Assembly (NCBI RefSeq): GCF_900167575.1
Contig: NZ_FUZP01000002.1
Span: 186,001 to 250,000 of the forward strand
Direction of reading: 5' to 3'
Length of the DNA stretch: 64,000 nt
Source of the DNA: Okibacterium fritillariae
Lineage (GTDB): Bacteria; Actinomycetota; Actinomycetes; Actinomycetales; Microbacteriaceae
Shown piece by piece: positions 51,921-63,218 of the stretch (position 1 is the first letter of the stretch; the number at the start of each line of letters is the position of its first letter). The notes beneath the pieces are model-generated. The model had not been told where the DNA came from. It saw only the letters and a program-made list of their open reading frames with translations, and made no database searches. Made by a program: the position numbers and the translations under genes.

Positions 51921-52136
51921 TCAGAATTTCTCCTTCCTGTGAGCGTGAAGTTCCTTACGGCGCAGATACTCCTCCTGGTTGAGTGCTCGGACCTTCCGCA
52001 AGATCCGGGGCAGAAGAGCGATCGGGAGGACGACGGCGAGAGTGACCGCCCAGCCCGTGTGGAAGAGGATCCAGGCGATCGGCGCCAGCACGGCGCCGAT
52101 CGCAAGCGGGAGGAGGACGAGGCCGAGTTGTTTCAT
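51921..52136 (-). CDS. Small two-helix membrane protein
   Basis: A 71-residue protein starting MKQLGLVLLPLAIGAVLAPIAW with two predicted membrane helices and a charged C-terminal tail (RALNQEEYLRRKELHAHRKEKF). AAAGGAAG before the ATG at 52136 supports translation, and the long open frame extending to 52412 is not used. It precedes the secreted Gly-rich protein gene on the same strand with a 65-base gap, so they could be cotranscribed and functionally paired. Family not recognised. Confidence 0.65.
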   Translation of the reverse strand: MKQLGLVLLPLAIGAVLAPIAWILFHTGWAVTLAVVLPIALLPRILRKVRALNQEEYLRRKELHAHRKEKF

Positions 52137-52226
52137 TGGGCTTCCTTTCGGTGTTGTCGCGAGCATAGGGCGGCCGCTCAGGCGAATCTGAGTGAGCGAG
52201 ATTGCGGCGGCTCCAGCCGCACACGA

Positions 52227-52263
52227 CGAAGCCCCGGCCGCCAAGAGGCGGGCCGGGGCTTCG
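52227..52263 (-). terminator. Hairpin terminator after dps
   Basis: CGAAGCCCCGGCC pairs with GGCCGGGGCTTCG (13 base pairs), extendable inward with one bulge around an AAGA loop. No strong T run, so efficiency is uncertain. It lies 18 bases past the dps stop. Confidence 0.75.
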
Positions 52264-52281
52264 GGTGGTGCGTCGCGCGTG

Positions 52282-52827
52282 TTACTTGGTGCGCGAGGTG
52301 ACGCGGTTTTCGGCGCTAACCATCCACGCGTACTGCTCGAGCTTCGCGATGATGGCGTGCAGGATGTCGGCGCTCGTGGGGTCTTCTTCGTCGATCTCGT
52401 CGTGGACCTCACGCATGGTGCCGACCGTGTTCTCGAGGCGCACCGTGATGAGGTCGACCGTCTCGGCGGTGTCGATCTCGCCGTGCGGGTATTCGGGCAG
52501 CGTGGTGGTGGCGGCGACCGTGTCGCTGCGGCCGTCGGGAACGGCGTGCAGGGCGCGCAGTCGCTCGGCGACCTCGTCGCTGAATTCGCGCGCGGCGTCG
52601 ATGATCTCGTCGAGCTGCAGGTGCAGGTCGCGGAAGTTCTTGCCCACGACGTTCCAGTGAGCCTGCTTGCCCTGCAGGTGCAGCTCGATCAGGTCGACGA
52701 GCACCTTCTGCATGTTGTCGGTGAGGGTCTTCGACGCCTTGAAGCCCTTTTCGGCGTTCTGGCGGCGGGTGGTCTTGGCGCCGGCGCCGGCGGGTGCTTC
52801 GACGTGGCGTTCGAGTGTGGTGGTCAT
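52282..52827 (-). CDS. dps: DNA protection during starvation protein (Dps family)
   Basis: A 181-residue four-helix ferritin-like protein. The ferroxidase residues are in LHLQGKQAHWNVVGKNFRDLHLQLDEII (His, Asp, Glu); AREFSDEVAERLRALHAVPDGR follows as in the family. A Lys/Ala/Thr-rich N-terminal 30 residues may bind DNA. It would oxidise and store iron and protect DNA in stationary phase as a dodecamer. It lies in a stress-related neighbourhood with the SDR and PNPOx-like genes. Confidence 0.93.
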   Translation of the reverse strand: MTTTLERHVEAPAGAGAKTTRRQNAEKGFKASKTLTDNMQKVLVDLIELHLQGKQAHWNVVGKNFRDLHLQLDEIIDAAREFSDEVAERLRALHAVPDGRSDTVAATTTLPEYPHGEIDTAETVDLITVRLENTVGTMREVHDEIDEEDPTSADILHAIIAKLEQYAWMVSAENRVTSRTK

Positions 52828-52956
52828 ATGCGACTCCTTTTTCGTGGGCTGATTAGACAGTGGCGACCGAACCGGAAGAAACCCGGTGGCGGCGTTCGCA
52901 AGCGCCCTTCTTCAGGGTACGACTGCGTCGGAACTTTGGCGAGGGCTTGCGCTCGC

Positions 52957-54753
52957 TCACGATTGCGTCAACTCCTCGATCGTGATCGCCGCGTTGATGA
53001 GGGCCAGGTGGCTGAGGCCCTGCGGCAGGTTGCCCCAGAACGACCCGTCGTGTTCCGAGATCATCTCGGCGAAGATGCCGACGTCGTTGGATGTTTTGAC
53101 GAGCTTGTTCATGCGCGCGATCGCCTCGTCGTGCCGGCCGACACACACGAGCGCGGATGCCGCCCAGAAGCCGCACGCCACGAATTGGTGTTCCTCCTGC
53201 TCGACGCCCGAGTAGCGATACATATGAGCGCCGCGGCCGAGCTCTTTCTGCAGGGCGTCGATGCTGCGCGACATGCGCTCGCCGCGCTCGAACCCGCTCG
53301 GGCCGTGCAACAGCACCGACGCGTCGAGGTCGGTCGTGCCGGGGAACATGACATAGCTGCCGAGTTCTTCGTCCCAGCAGTTCTCCTCGACCCACGCCTT
53401 GATGCGATCGCGTTCGGCGGCCCAGCGCTCGGAACTGCCGGCCACCTGGCCGAGGTCGGCGAGGTGCACGGCCGCGTCGAGCGCCTGCCAGCATCCCATC
53501 TTCGACGAGGTGTAGTGCTGTTCTTCGGGTAGCTCCCACATGCCGGCGTCGCGGTTGCGCCACAGGTCGCACGTGCGGTCGGCGATGGATGCGAGCAGCC
53601 GGCCGGTCTCGACGTCGAGCACGTTGCCCGCGTCGACGTAGAGCCGGCAGATGTCGAAGAGGTCGCCGAACACGCCGAGCTGCAGCTGGCCGTGCGCGGG
53701 GTTGCCCGAGACGACGGGGCCTACGCCGCGCCAGCCCGGAACGTCGTGCGTGGTGACGCCGTCGCTCACGTTGCCGCCGAGGTCGTAGAAGATCGCCAGT
53801 TCAGGGCCGTTCTCCTTGATGGTGCGCAGCAGCCACGAGATGGCCGCCTGGGTCTCTTCACGCAGACCGAAGCGCACGAGCGCGTGCGCCGTGTAGGCGA
53901 GGTCGCGCACCCACGCGAAGCGGTAGTCCCAGTTCTTGCCGCCCGTCGGGTTTTCGGGCAACGAGGTCGTCGCGGCCGCCGCGATGGCGCCCGTGGGGCT
54001 GTAGATCAGCAGCTTGAGTGCGAGCGCGCTGCGCTGCACATGCGGCGCCCAGGGCCCCGAATAGTGGAACTCGCGCGACCAGTTGCGCCAGTTGTCGATA
54101 GTGCGATCGATGCCCTTGTCGACGTTTTCGGGCACCGGGAAGTGCAGGGGCTCGTTGTCGGTGGCGACCATGACGAGCAGGTGCCGCGAATCGGATCGGG
54201 TGGTGAACTCGCCCTGGATCGACCCGCTGTTGCCGTTGTCTTCACGGGGCTTGGACGCGCCGTGGTCGAGGCCCGTGACGGCGATGTTGGTGTGACCGAC
54301 GCGGATGATCGTGCCCTCGGTGGTGGTCTGCAACCACGGCGAGCCGGTGCCGAGCTTCGTGCCGGGCTGCACCTTCCACGCCATCTTGACCGAACCCTCG
54401 AGGCCCTCGATGCGGCGCGCGAACTCGGCCCACGGGAGGCGGCCCGCGATGCCCGTGACGAGCGCGTCGGTGACGCGCACCGAACCCTTGGCCGTGGTGA
54501 ACGTGGTCTGCAGCACGTTGGTGCCCTGAACGTAGCGGCGCTTGACGTCGAAGTCGTCGACGGGCGCGAGCTGAATGCATCCCCCCGTCTGTGCATCGAG
54601 GATGGCGGCGAAGACGGGCGGGCTGTCGAGATTGGGGATGGGCAGCCAGTCGACCTGGCCGCGCCTGCCGATCAAGGCCACCGTGCGCCCGTCGCCGATC
54701 GCCGCGTAGTCGCGCAGATCGGAGTAGTCGGGCCCGGCGGAGTCATCAGTCAT
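52957..54753 (-). CDS. Glycoside hydrolase family 15 (glucoamylase/trehalase-like)
   Basis: A 598-residue protein. The N-terminal beta-domain opens SDLRDYAAIGDGRTVALIGRRGQVDWLPIPNLDSPPVFAAILD; the catalytic (alpha/alpha)6 barrel has YRFAWVRDLAYTAHALVRFGLREE, EEQHYTSSKMGCWQALDAAVHLADLG and EHDGSFWGNLPQGLSHLALINAA, typical of bacterial GH15. In actinobacteria close relatives are glucoamylases or trehalases, so trehalose degradation is possible beside treY-treZ. The ATG at 54753 is preferred over upstream in-frame starts lacking conservation. Confidence 0.9.
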   Translation of the reverse strand: MTDDSAGPDYSDLRDYAAIGDGRTVALIGRRGQVDWLPIPNLDSPPVFAAILDAQTGGCIQLAPVDDFDVKRRYVQGTNVLQTTFTTAKGSVRVTDALVTGIAGRLPWAEFARRIEGLEGSVKMAWKVQPGTKLGTGSPWLQTTTEGTIIRVGHTNIAVTGLDHGASKPREDNGNSGSIQGEFTTRSDSRHLLVMVATDNEPLHFPVPENVDKGIDRTIDNWRNWSREFHYSGPWAPHVQRSALALKLLIYSPTGAIAAAATTSLPENPTGGKNWDYRFAWVRDLAYTAHALVRFGLREETQAAISWLLRTIKENGPELAIFYDLGGNVSDGVTTHDVPGWRGVGPVVSGNPAHGQLQLGVFGDLFDICRLYVDAGNVLDVETGRLLASIADRTCDLWRNRDAGMWELPEEQHYTSSKMGCWQALDAAVHLADLGQVAGSSERWAAERDRIKAWVEENCWDEELGSYVMFPGTTDLDASVLLHGPSGFERGERMSRSIDALQKELGRGAHMYRYSGVEQEEHQFVACGFWAASALVCVGRHDEAIARMNKLVKTSNDVGIFAEMISEHDGSFWGNLPQGLSHLALINAAITIEELTQS

Positions 54754-54830
54754 GCTCGAACCGTAGCCGTGACCTCTGACAGCGGGCCCGGAGTTCCGCC
54801 CCGAGCGAACGGCACTCCGGACCCCTTGCA

Positions 54831-55313
54831 TCACAGTTCGACGGCCTCGTTCTCGCCCACATCGGGCGACTTCTTCTGCGTCGTGGCCTTGGCCACCTTG
54901 AACAGCGTCACGATCTTGGGGTCGTTGTTGACCCAGTACTCGGCCGAGTCGGCGCTGACCTTGACGAGCGCGATGCGCGGGTCTTCACGGCCCTTCTCGA
55001 ACCAGGCCTCGGCCGACGGCCCCCACAGCTCGTCGATCTTCGCCTCGTCGACGACGATCGATGCCGTGCCCGCGATCGAGAGGTAGCCGTCGCCGCCGTG
55101 AACGGCCACGTTGACGTTCGGGTTCTGCGCGATCTCGTCGGTCTTCTCCGTGGGCTTTGGCGTGAAGAACCAGAGGTCGCCGTCGAACTCCCGCTCCTGC
55201 AGGGCCAGCGGCCGGCTGTGCAGCGCGCCGTCCGACGCCACCGTGGTCAGGGTGGCGATGCGCGCCTTGGTCAAAACCTTCGAGATGTTGTCGAGTTCTT
55301 CCTGCGTGGCCAT
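54831..55313 (-). CDS. Pyridoxamine 5'-phosphate oxidase-like general stress protein
   Basis: A 160-residue split-barrel flavin-binding protein like general stress protein 26. LTKARIATLTTVASDGALHSRPLALQEREFDGDLWFFTPKPTEKTDEIAQNPNVNVAV is the family signature. The ATG at 55313 is chosen over longer starts. Enzyme activity in this group is unclear; binding of FMN or F420 is typical. Transcribed with the Dps/GH15 side but separated from GH15 by 77 bases. Confidence 0.9.
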   Translation of the reverse strand: MATQEELDNISKVLTKARIATLTTVASDGALHSRPLALQEREFDGDLWFFTPKPTEKTDEIAQNPNVNVAVHGGDGYLSIAGTASIVVDEAKIDELWGPSAEAWFEKGREDPRIALVKVSADSAEYWVNNDPKIVTLFKVAKATTQKKSPDVGENEAVEL

Positions 55314-55564
55314 GTGGCTCTCCTTCTCTCGTGTCGTTCTCGTGTCGCGGGGCGGTGAGCGGATGCATCGCCGCACGTGCGCGGACCGGGCATAGCAGCC
55401 CGTCCTCTTCTCACGCTAGCCCCGCCAGCTCTCTGCGCAAGGGGGAGAACGGAGTCGGTGGTTCCCCGTACGATCGGAAGGAAGCTGAATACCGTTGGAC
55501 CTCTTGTTGAACCCTCCGCCCGGGCTTTTCCCGCGGACGGAAACCCCCGCACGAATGGATACTG

Positions 55565-57759
<2,195 letters not shown>

Positions 57760-57760
<1 letters not shown>

Positions 57761-60261
57761 TGAGAATCCCCGCCAACACCTACCGCCTGCAGCTGCAGAA
57801 GGACTTCACGTTCGACGACGCGGCGAAGGTGCTTCCCTACCTGAAGCGCCTCGGCGTCGACTGGATCTACCTGTCGCCCATCCTGAAGGCCGAGCCGGGG
57901 TCGAACCACGGCTACGACGTCGTCGACCACACGCAGGTCGACGACGAGCGTGGGGGCCGAGAGGCCTTCGCGCGCCTCGCCGAGCGGGCCCACGAGATGG
58001 GCTTCGGCGTGCTCGTCGACATCGTGCCCAACCACGTGGGCGTCGCCACGCCGCACATCAACGGCTGGTGGTGGGATGTCCTCACGCACGGTCCCTCGTC
58101 GCAATACGCGTCGTTCTTCGACGTCGACTGGGCGGCGGGTGGCGGCAAGCTCGTCATCCCCGTGCTCGGAGACGAGTCGGCCGAGGGGCTCGAGGTGGTC
58201 GGCGACCAGCTGCACTACTACGAGAACCGTTACCCCATCGCACCCGGCAGCACCGAGGGGCTCGACGCTCAGGCATCCGACTATGCCCTGTCGGTGCACG
58301 AGCGTCAGAACTACCGCCTCGTGCACTGGAAGCTCGCCGACACCGACCTGAACTATCGCCGGTTCTTCGCGGTCAACACGCTGGCCGCGATCCGGGTCGA
58401 AGACACCACGGTGTTCAACGCCTCGCACGTCGAGATCGAGAGCTGGTTCCAGGAGGGGCTGGCCGACGGTCTGCGCATCGACCACCCCGACGGCCTCTAC
58501 GACCCGTCCGGCTACCTCGAGGGCCTCTCGGCTCTCACCGGGGACGCCTATCTGCTGGTCGAGAAGATCACCGAGCCCGGCGAACAGTTGCCGACCGAGT
58601 GGCGCACCGCGGGCACCACCGGCTACGACATGCTGGCCACGATCGACCGCCTGTTCGTCGACCCTGCCGGAGAGTCGGCGCTCGACGCCCTCGACGCCGA
58701 CCTGCGGGCACACAGCGACATGGGCGAGGCGCCCACGTGGGCCGACCTCATCCACGACACCAAGCGCGGCATCGCCACCGGCATCCTCGGCAGCGAGACC
58801 CTGCGCCTGGCGCGCGAGCTGGGCCAGGCCAACGACGACAACACCATCGATGCGCTCAGCGAGATCCTGGCGAGCTTCCCCGTCTATCGCAGCTACCTGC
58901 CCGAGGGCTCGAGTGCCCCGCTCATGGTGGCAGCGGGGGATGCCGCGGCCAGACGTCCGGAGCTCGAACCCACGATCTCGGCCCTCGTCAAGCGCCTCGC
59001 CGACCCCTCCGAGCCGGCCGCGCGCCGCCTGCAGCAGACCTCCGGCATGGTGATGGCGAAGGGCGTCGAAGACACGGCGTTCTACCGCTACACGCGCCTC
59101 ACATCGCTCACCGAGGTGGGCGCCGACCCGAGCATCTTCGCCACCGACACGGCCGAGTTCCACCGGGTGCAGGCCGAGCGCGTGGGGCGGTGGGAGCGTG
59201 CCATGACGACGCTCTCCACGCACGACACCAAGCGCGGCGAAGACGTGCGCGCCCGCATCAGCACGATCGCCGAGATCCCCGGCGAGTGGGCCGAGACGCT
59301 ACGCGGCATCCGCGCGACGCCCCACGGCTCGACGGGCGACGGCCCCTTCGACAACCTGCTCTGGCAGGCCATCGTCGGCGCCTGGCCGCTCAGCCGCGAA
59401 CGCGCGCACGCCTATGTCGAGAAGGCCTCGCGTGAGGCCGGCAACTCCACCACGTGGACGGCCCCCGACGAGGCGTTCGAAGAGCGCATGCACGCGGCCG
59501 TCGACGCGGCGTTCGACGATGAGACCGTCAACGGCCTCGTCACGTCGTTCGTCTCGCGCGTGGCCGACGCCGGGCGCAGCAACGCGCTCGCGGCGAAGCT
59601 CGTGCAGATCACCTCGGTGGGCGTCCCCGACGTCTACCAGGGCACCGAACTGTGGGAGGACTCGCTCGTCGACCCCGACAACCGTCGCCTCATCGACTAC
59701 GACGCGCACATCTCCACGCTCGACCGCCTCGACGCGCTCGAGTCGGGCACCGTGCCGGCCGTGGACGACGACGGGCTCGCCAAGCTGCTCGTCACGCAGC
59801 GCGCCCTGACGCTCACGCGCGACCGCGCCGAGCTGTTCGCCGGCTATGCGCCCGTGACCGTGGCGGGGCCCGCGGCCGCGCACCTCATCGCATTCGACCG
59901 CGGTGGCGCGCTCACGCTCGCCACGCGTCTGCCCCTCGGTCTCGCCGCTCGCGGCGGGTGGGAGGGCACGACCGTTGCGCTTCCCGAGGGCCGTTGGCGC
60001 GACGCGCTCAGCGGGCGCCCCATCGGATCGGGCGAGGTGACGGCCGCCGAGATCCTCACGGCGCTGCCCGTGGCCCTCCTCGTTCGCGACGACAGCGATG
60101 CGGATGCTGATGCTTCCGCCGGTAACGCGAGTGCTGCTGCATCCGAGCCCGCCGCCTCCGAACACGGTGCCGACGGCTCGGTCGAGGCCGAGGTCGAGCA
60201 CGCCCCCGACCACACACCGACCGACACATTCGCCCAGCCGGATGCCGAAGGAACTTCATGA
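57760..60261 (+). CDS. treY: Malto-oligosyltrehalose synthase
   Basis: An 833-residue GH13 enzyme that isomerises the reducing end of maltodextrin into an alpha,alpha-1,1 linkage. It has the opening [63 protein letters not shown] (catalytic Asp) and [17 protein letters not shown] and [14 protein letters not shown]. The last about 55 residues are an Ala/Asp/Glu-rich low-complexity tail ([20 protein letters not shown]) absent from most relatives. Overlaps treZ by 4 bases. Confidence 0.95.
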
Positions 60262-62039
60262 CTCGCCACGAACCGTTCTCCGTCTGGGCGCCCCGCGCCG
60301 ACAACGCCGAGCTCGTCCTCGGTTCCGACACGGTAGCCCTCGAACCGGCCGGCGACGGCTGGTTCGTCGCACCGGCCGACACGGTCGCTCAGGCATCCGC
60401 CGCGGGTGACGTCGATTACGGCTACCTGCTCGACGACGAGGGCCCGTTCCCCGACCCGCGTTCGCGCCGCCAGCCGAAGGGTGTGCACGAGCTCTCGCGC
60501 ACCTGGGATGCCTCGGCCTACGCCTGGGGCGACCACGCCTGGTCGGGCCGCCCGCTCGCCGGCGGTGTCATCTACGAACTGCACATCGGCACGTTCACGC
60601 CCGGCGGCACGTTCGACAGCGCCATCGAGAAGCTCGATCACCTCGTCGAGCTCGGCATCGACTTCGTCGAGGTGCTGCCCGTCAACGGCTTCAACGGTCT
60701 GTACAACTGGGGTTATGACGGTGTGCTGTGGTACGCGGTGCACGAGCAGTACGGCGGCCCGACCGGCTACCAGCGGTTCGTCGACGCCTGCCACCAGCGC
60801 GGTCTGGCCGTCATCCAGGATGTCGTCTACAACCACCTCGGCCCCTCGGGCAACTACCTGCCGAAGTTCGGGCCCTACCTGCACGACGGCAGCAGCAACA
60901 CCTGGGGCGCGTCGCTCAACCTCGACGGCGAAGAGTCGGATGCGGTGCGCGACTACATCGTCGACAACGTGCTGTCCTGGTTCACCGACATGCACGTCGA
61001 CGGCCTGCGTCTCGACGCCGTGCACGCGCTGCGTGACAATCGGGCCACCCACATCCTGCAGGAGATGGCCATCCAGACCGAGCGCGTCAGCGCCCGTCTG
61101 AACAAGCCGCTCACGCTCATCGCCGAATCCGACCGCAACGACCCGCGCACCATCACGCCGCTCGAGGCGGGCGGCATCGGCATGGCGGGGCAGTGGTCCG
61201 ACGACTTCCACCACGCCGTGCACGCCAACGTCACGGGCGAGCACGACGGCTACTACGCGGATTTCGCCGGCATCGAAAGCCTCGTCAAGGTGCTCACGCG
61301 CGGCTTCTTCCACGACGGCACCTACTCGTCGTTCCGCGGCCACCACCACGGCGCGCCCATCGACACGCTGCGCACGCCCGCCTGGCGGCTCGTGGTGTGC
61401 AACCAGAACCACGACCAGATCGGCAACCGCGCCATCGGCGACCGCCTCACGGCCACGCTCGACGAGAATCAGCTGGCACTCGTCGCGGGCCTCACGCTGC
61501 TGTCGCCCTTCACGCCCATGCTGTTCATGGGCGAGGAGTGGGCCGCCTCGACGCCGTGGCAGTTCTTCACGTCGCACCCCGAGCCCGAGCTGGGCACGGC
61601 CACGGCCGAGGGGCGCATCGCCGAGTTCGCGAAGCTGGGCTGGGACCCGAGCATCGTTCCCGACCCGCAAGACCCCGAGACGTTCGAGGGCTCGAAGTTG
61701 CAGTGGGGCGAGATCGAGGGCGACGGCATTCACGGGCGCACGCTCGAGCTCTACCGCCGCCTCATTCACCTGCGCCGCAGCATCCCGTCGATCACCGACC
61801 CGTCGTTCCGTGACGTCACGGTGCACGCGCCGGCCGAGACGCTGCTCGTGATCGAACGACCGGATGTCGCCATCCTCGTCAACCTGGCAGCCGACACCGT
61901 CGAGCTGCCCGACGCCCTGGCGGCGCGCCTCACCGGATGGTCGGAGGCCCTTGTCTCGGGCGACTACACCGCCACGCCCACCCTCGGAGCGCACACGCTC
62001 GTCGTCCTGACGCGCGAGCCCCTCGCGGCCTCGGCCTGA
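60258..62039 (+). CDS. treZ: Malto-oligosyltrehalose trehalohydrolase
   Basis: A 593-residue GH13 enzyme that releases trehalose from maltooligosyltrehalose. N-terminal carbohydrate-binding region starts [16 protein letters not shown]; catalytic elements are [10 protein letters not shown] (nucleophile), [11 protein letters not shown] (acid) and [12 protein letters not shown]. It ends the glgX-treY-treZ operon and is followed by a perfect terminator. Trehalose would serve as osmoprotectant or, in this group of bacteria, as carbon store. Confidence 0.95.
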   Translation: MTRHEPFSVWAPRADNAELVLGSDTVALEPAGDGWFVAPADTVAQASAAGDVDYGYLLDDEGPFPDPRSRRQPKGVHELSRTWDASAYAWGDHAWSGRPLAGGVIYELHIGTFTPGGTFDSAIEKLDHLVELGIDFVEVLPVNGFNGLYNWGYDGVLWYAVHEQYGGPTGYQRFVDACHQRGLAVIQDVVYNHLGPSGNYLPKFGPYLHDGSSNTWGASLNLDGEESDAVRDYIVDNVLSWFTDMHVDGLRLDAVHALRDNRATHILQEMAIQTERVSARLNKPLTLIAESDRNDPRTITPLEAGGIGMAGQWSDDFHHAVHANVTGEHDGYYADFAGIESLVKVLTRGFFHDGTYSSFRGHHHGAPIDTLRTPAWRLVVCNQNHDQIGNRAIGDRLTATLDENQLALVAGLTLLSPFTPMLFMGEEWAASTPWQFFTSHPEPELGTATAEGRIAEFAKLGWDPSIVPDPQDPETFEGSKLQWGEIEGDGIHGRTLELYRRLIHLRRSIPSITDPSFRDVTVHAPAETLLVIERPDVAILVNLAADTVELPDALAARLTGWSEALVSGDYTATPTLGAHTLVVLTREPLAASA

Positions 62040-62072
62040 CCGGAGCCAGCTCCTTCCGCTCCTCGGAACACA

Positions 62073-62108
62073 CGAAGACCCCCTCACGAATAGGTGAGGG
62101 GGTCTTCG
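62073..62108 (+). terminator. Terminator after treZ
   Basis: A perfect 15-base-pair stem (62073-62087 with 62094-62108) around a six-base loop GAATAG. T-rich bases follow only weakly. It closes the trehalose operon. Confidence 0.9.
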
Positions 62109-62219
62109 CTGTCTCTGTGTCTGTTTCTCGCTCACTGCTCGGAAGACGAGCAATCACACGAACCCGGGTCGAGACGGGGTGGTGGGAGCGAGACGGGGGC
62201 GTGCAGTGCGGTGCGGCGC

Positions 62220-63218
62220 CTATGGCTTCGGAACGAGCGTGAGCAGCGTGGCCTCGGGACGGCACGCGAAACGCACGGGGGCGTAGATCGAGGTGCCGAG
62301 GCCGGCCGAGACGTGCAGGTGTGCTGCGCGCCAGGCGTGACGCCAGATGCTGAGGCCCTTCACCTGGGCACGAGGGATGTCGCAATTGGTGACGAGCGCG
62401 CCATAGCCCGGAACGCAGACCTGCCCGCCGTGCGTGTGCCCGGCGAGGATGAGGTCGGCGCCGTGCGTGACGAACGAGTTGAGCACGCGCTGGTAGGGCG
62501 CGTGGGCGACACCGATGGTGACGACATCGCGCGTGGTGCGCTGCGCCTCGACCGTGTCTTCGTCCTCGAAGTCTTCATCCTCGCGCTGGGCATCGATGAG
62601 CCCCGTGAGGAGGTCGAGGCGGTCGACGCCGATGTGCGGGTCGTCGACGCCGAAGAAGTCGAGCCGGGTGCCCTTGATGGTGACGCCACCGACGGCGTTG
62701 TTGAGGTTCTGCCAGCCGAGCGAGTCGGTGAAGAATCGCTCGAGCCGCGCGGTGTCGAGGTCGCGTGCGCGGCGCTTGGGGCGGCCGGCGGCGCGAGAAC
62801 TCGGACCGAAGAAGTAGCGCAGCCAGTTCTTCTTGACGGGGCCGTAGTAGTCGTTGGAGCCGTTGACGTAGGCCCCGGGCACGCCACCGAAGTTGGCGAA
62901 CGCGAGCTCGATGCCCGAGATGCCGTCTTTGTGGCCGAGGTTGTCGCCCGTGTCGACGATGAGGTCGGGCTTGAGCTCTGCCAGCTCGCGCACCCACTGC
63001 TGCTTGTCGGCCTGCCACGGTGCCATGTGCAGATCGGAGAGATGCAGGATGGTGAGCGGCTCGGCACCGTGCGGCAGCACCGGCACGTCGACGCGGCGCA
63101 AGGTGAAGAGGCGCCGCTCGATAAGCGACCCCCAGGCAAAGGCCAGAAGCCCGGAGAGGGCCAGGGCGCCTACGGCGACCCCGGCCCCTCCGGTGGTGCG
63201 GCGGAGCGTCTTACTCAA
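62220..63218 (-). CDS. Membrane-anchored metallophosphoesterase
   Basis: A 332-residue protein with an N-terminal membrane helix (about residues 12-32) and an extracytoplasmic calcineurin-like domain. Metal motifs are LHLSDLHM (D-x-H), DTGDNLGHK (GDN), VNGSNDYYG in place of GNHD, VAHAPYQ and LAGHTHGGQ (GHTH). The TTG at 63218 overlaps the stop of the PBP gene (TTGA), so translation is coupled. A long insertion (about 130-165) is Arg/Lys-rich. Related proteins hydrolyse UDP-linked cell-wall precursors or lipid pyrophosphates; the substrate is unknown. Confidence 0.87.
   Translation of the reverse strand: MSKTLRRTTGGAGVAVGALALSGLLAFAWGSLIERRLFTLRRVDVPVLPHGAEPLTILHLSDLHMAPWQADKQQWVRELAELKPDLIVDTGDNLGHKDGISGIELAFANFGGVPGAYVNGSNDYYGPVKKNWLRYFFGPSSRAAGRPKRRARDLDTARLERFFTDSLGWQNLNNAVGGVTIKGTRLDFFGVDDPHIGVDRLDLLTGLIDAQREDEDFEDEDTVEAQRTTRDVVTIGVAHAPYQRVLNSFVTHGADLILAGHTHGGQVCVPGYGALVTNCDIPRAQVKGLSIWRHAWRAAHLHVSAGLGTSIYAPVRFACRPEATLLTLVPKP

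Noticed and set aside
59844-62153. 769-residue minus-strand frame over treY/treZ
   Set aside because: Shadow of coding DNA with Val/Arg/Gly/Glu bias and no domain.
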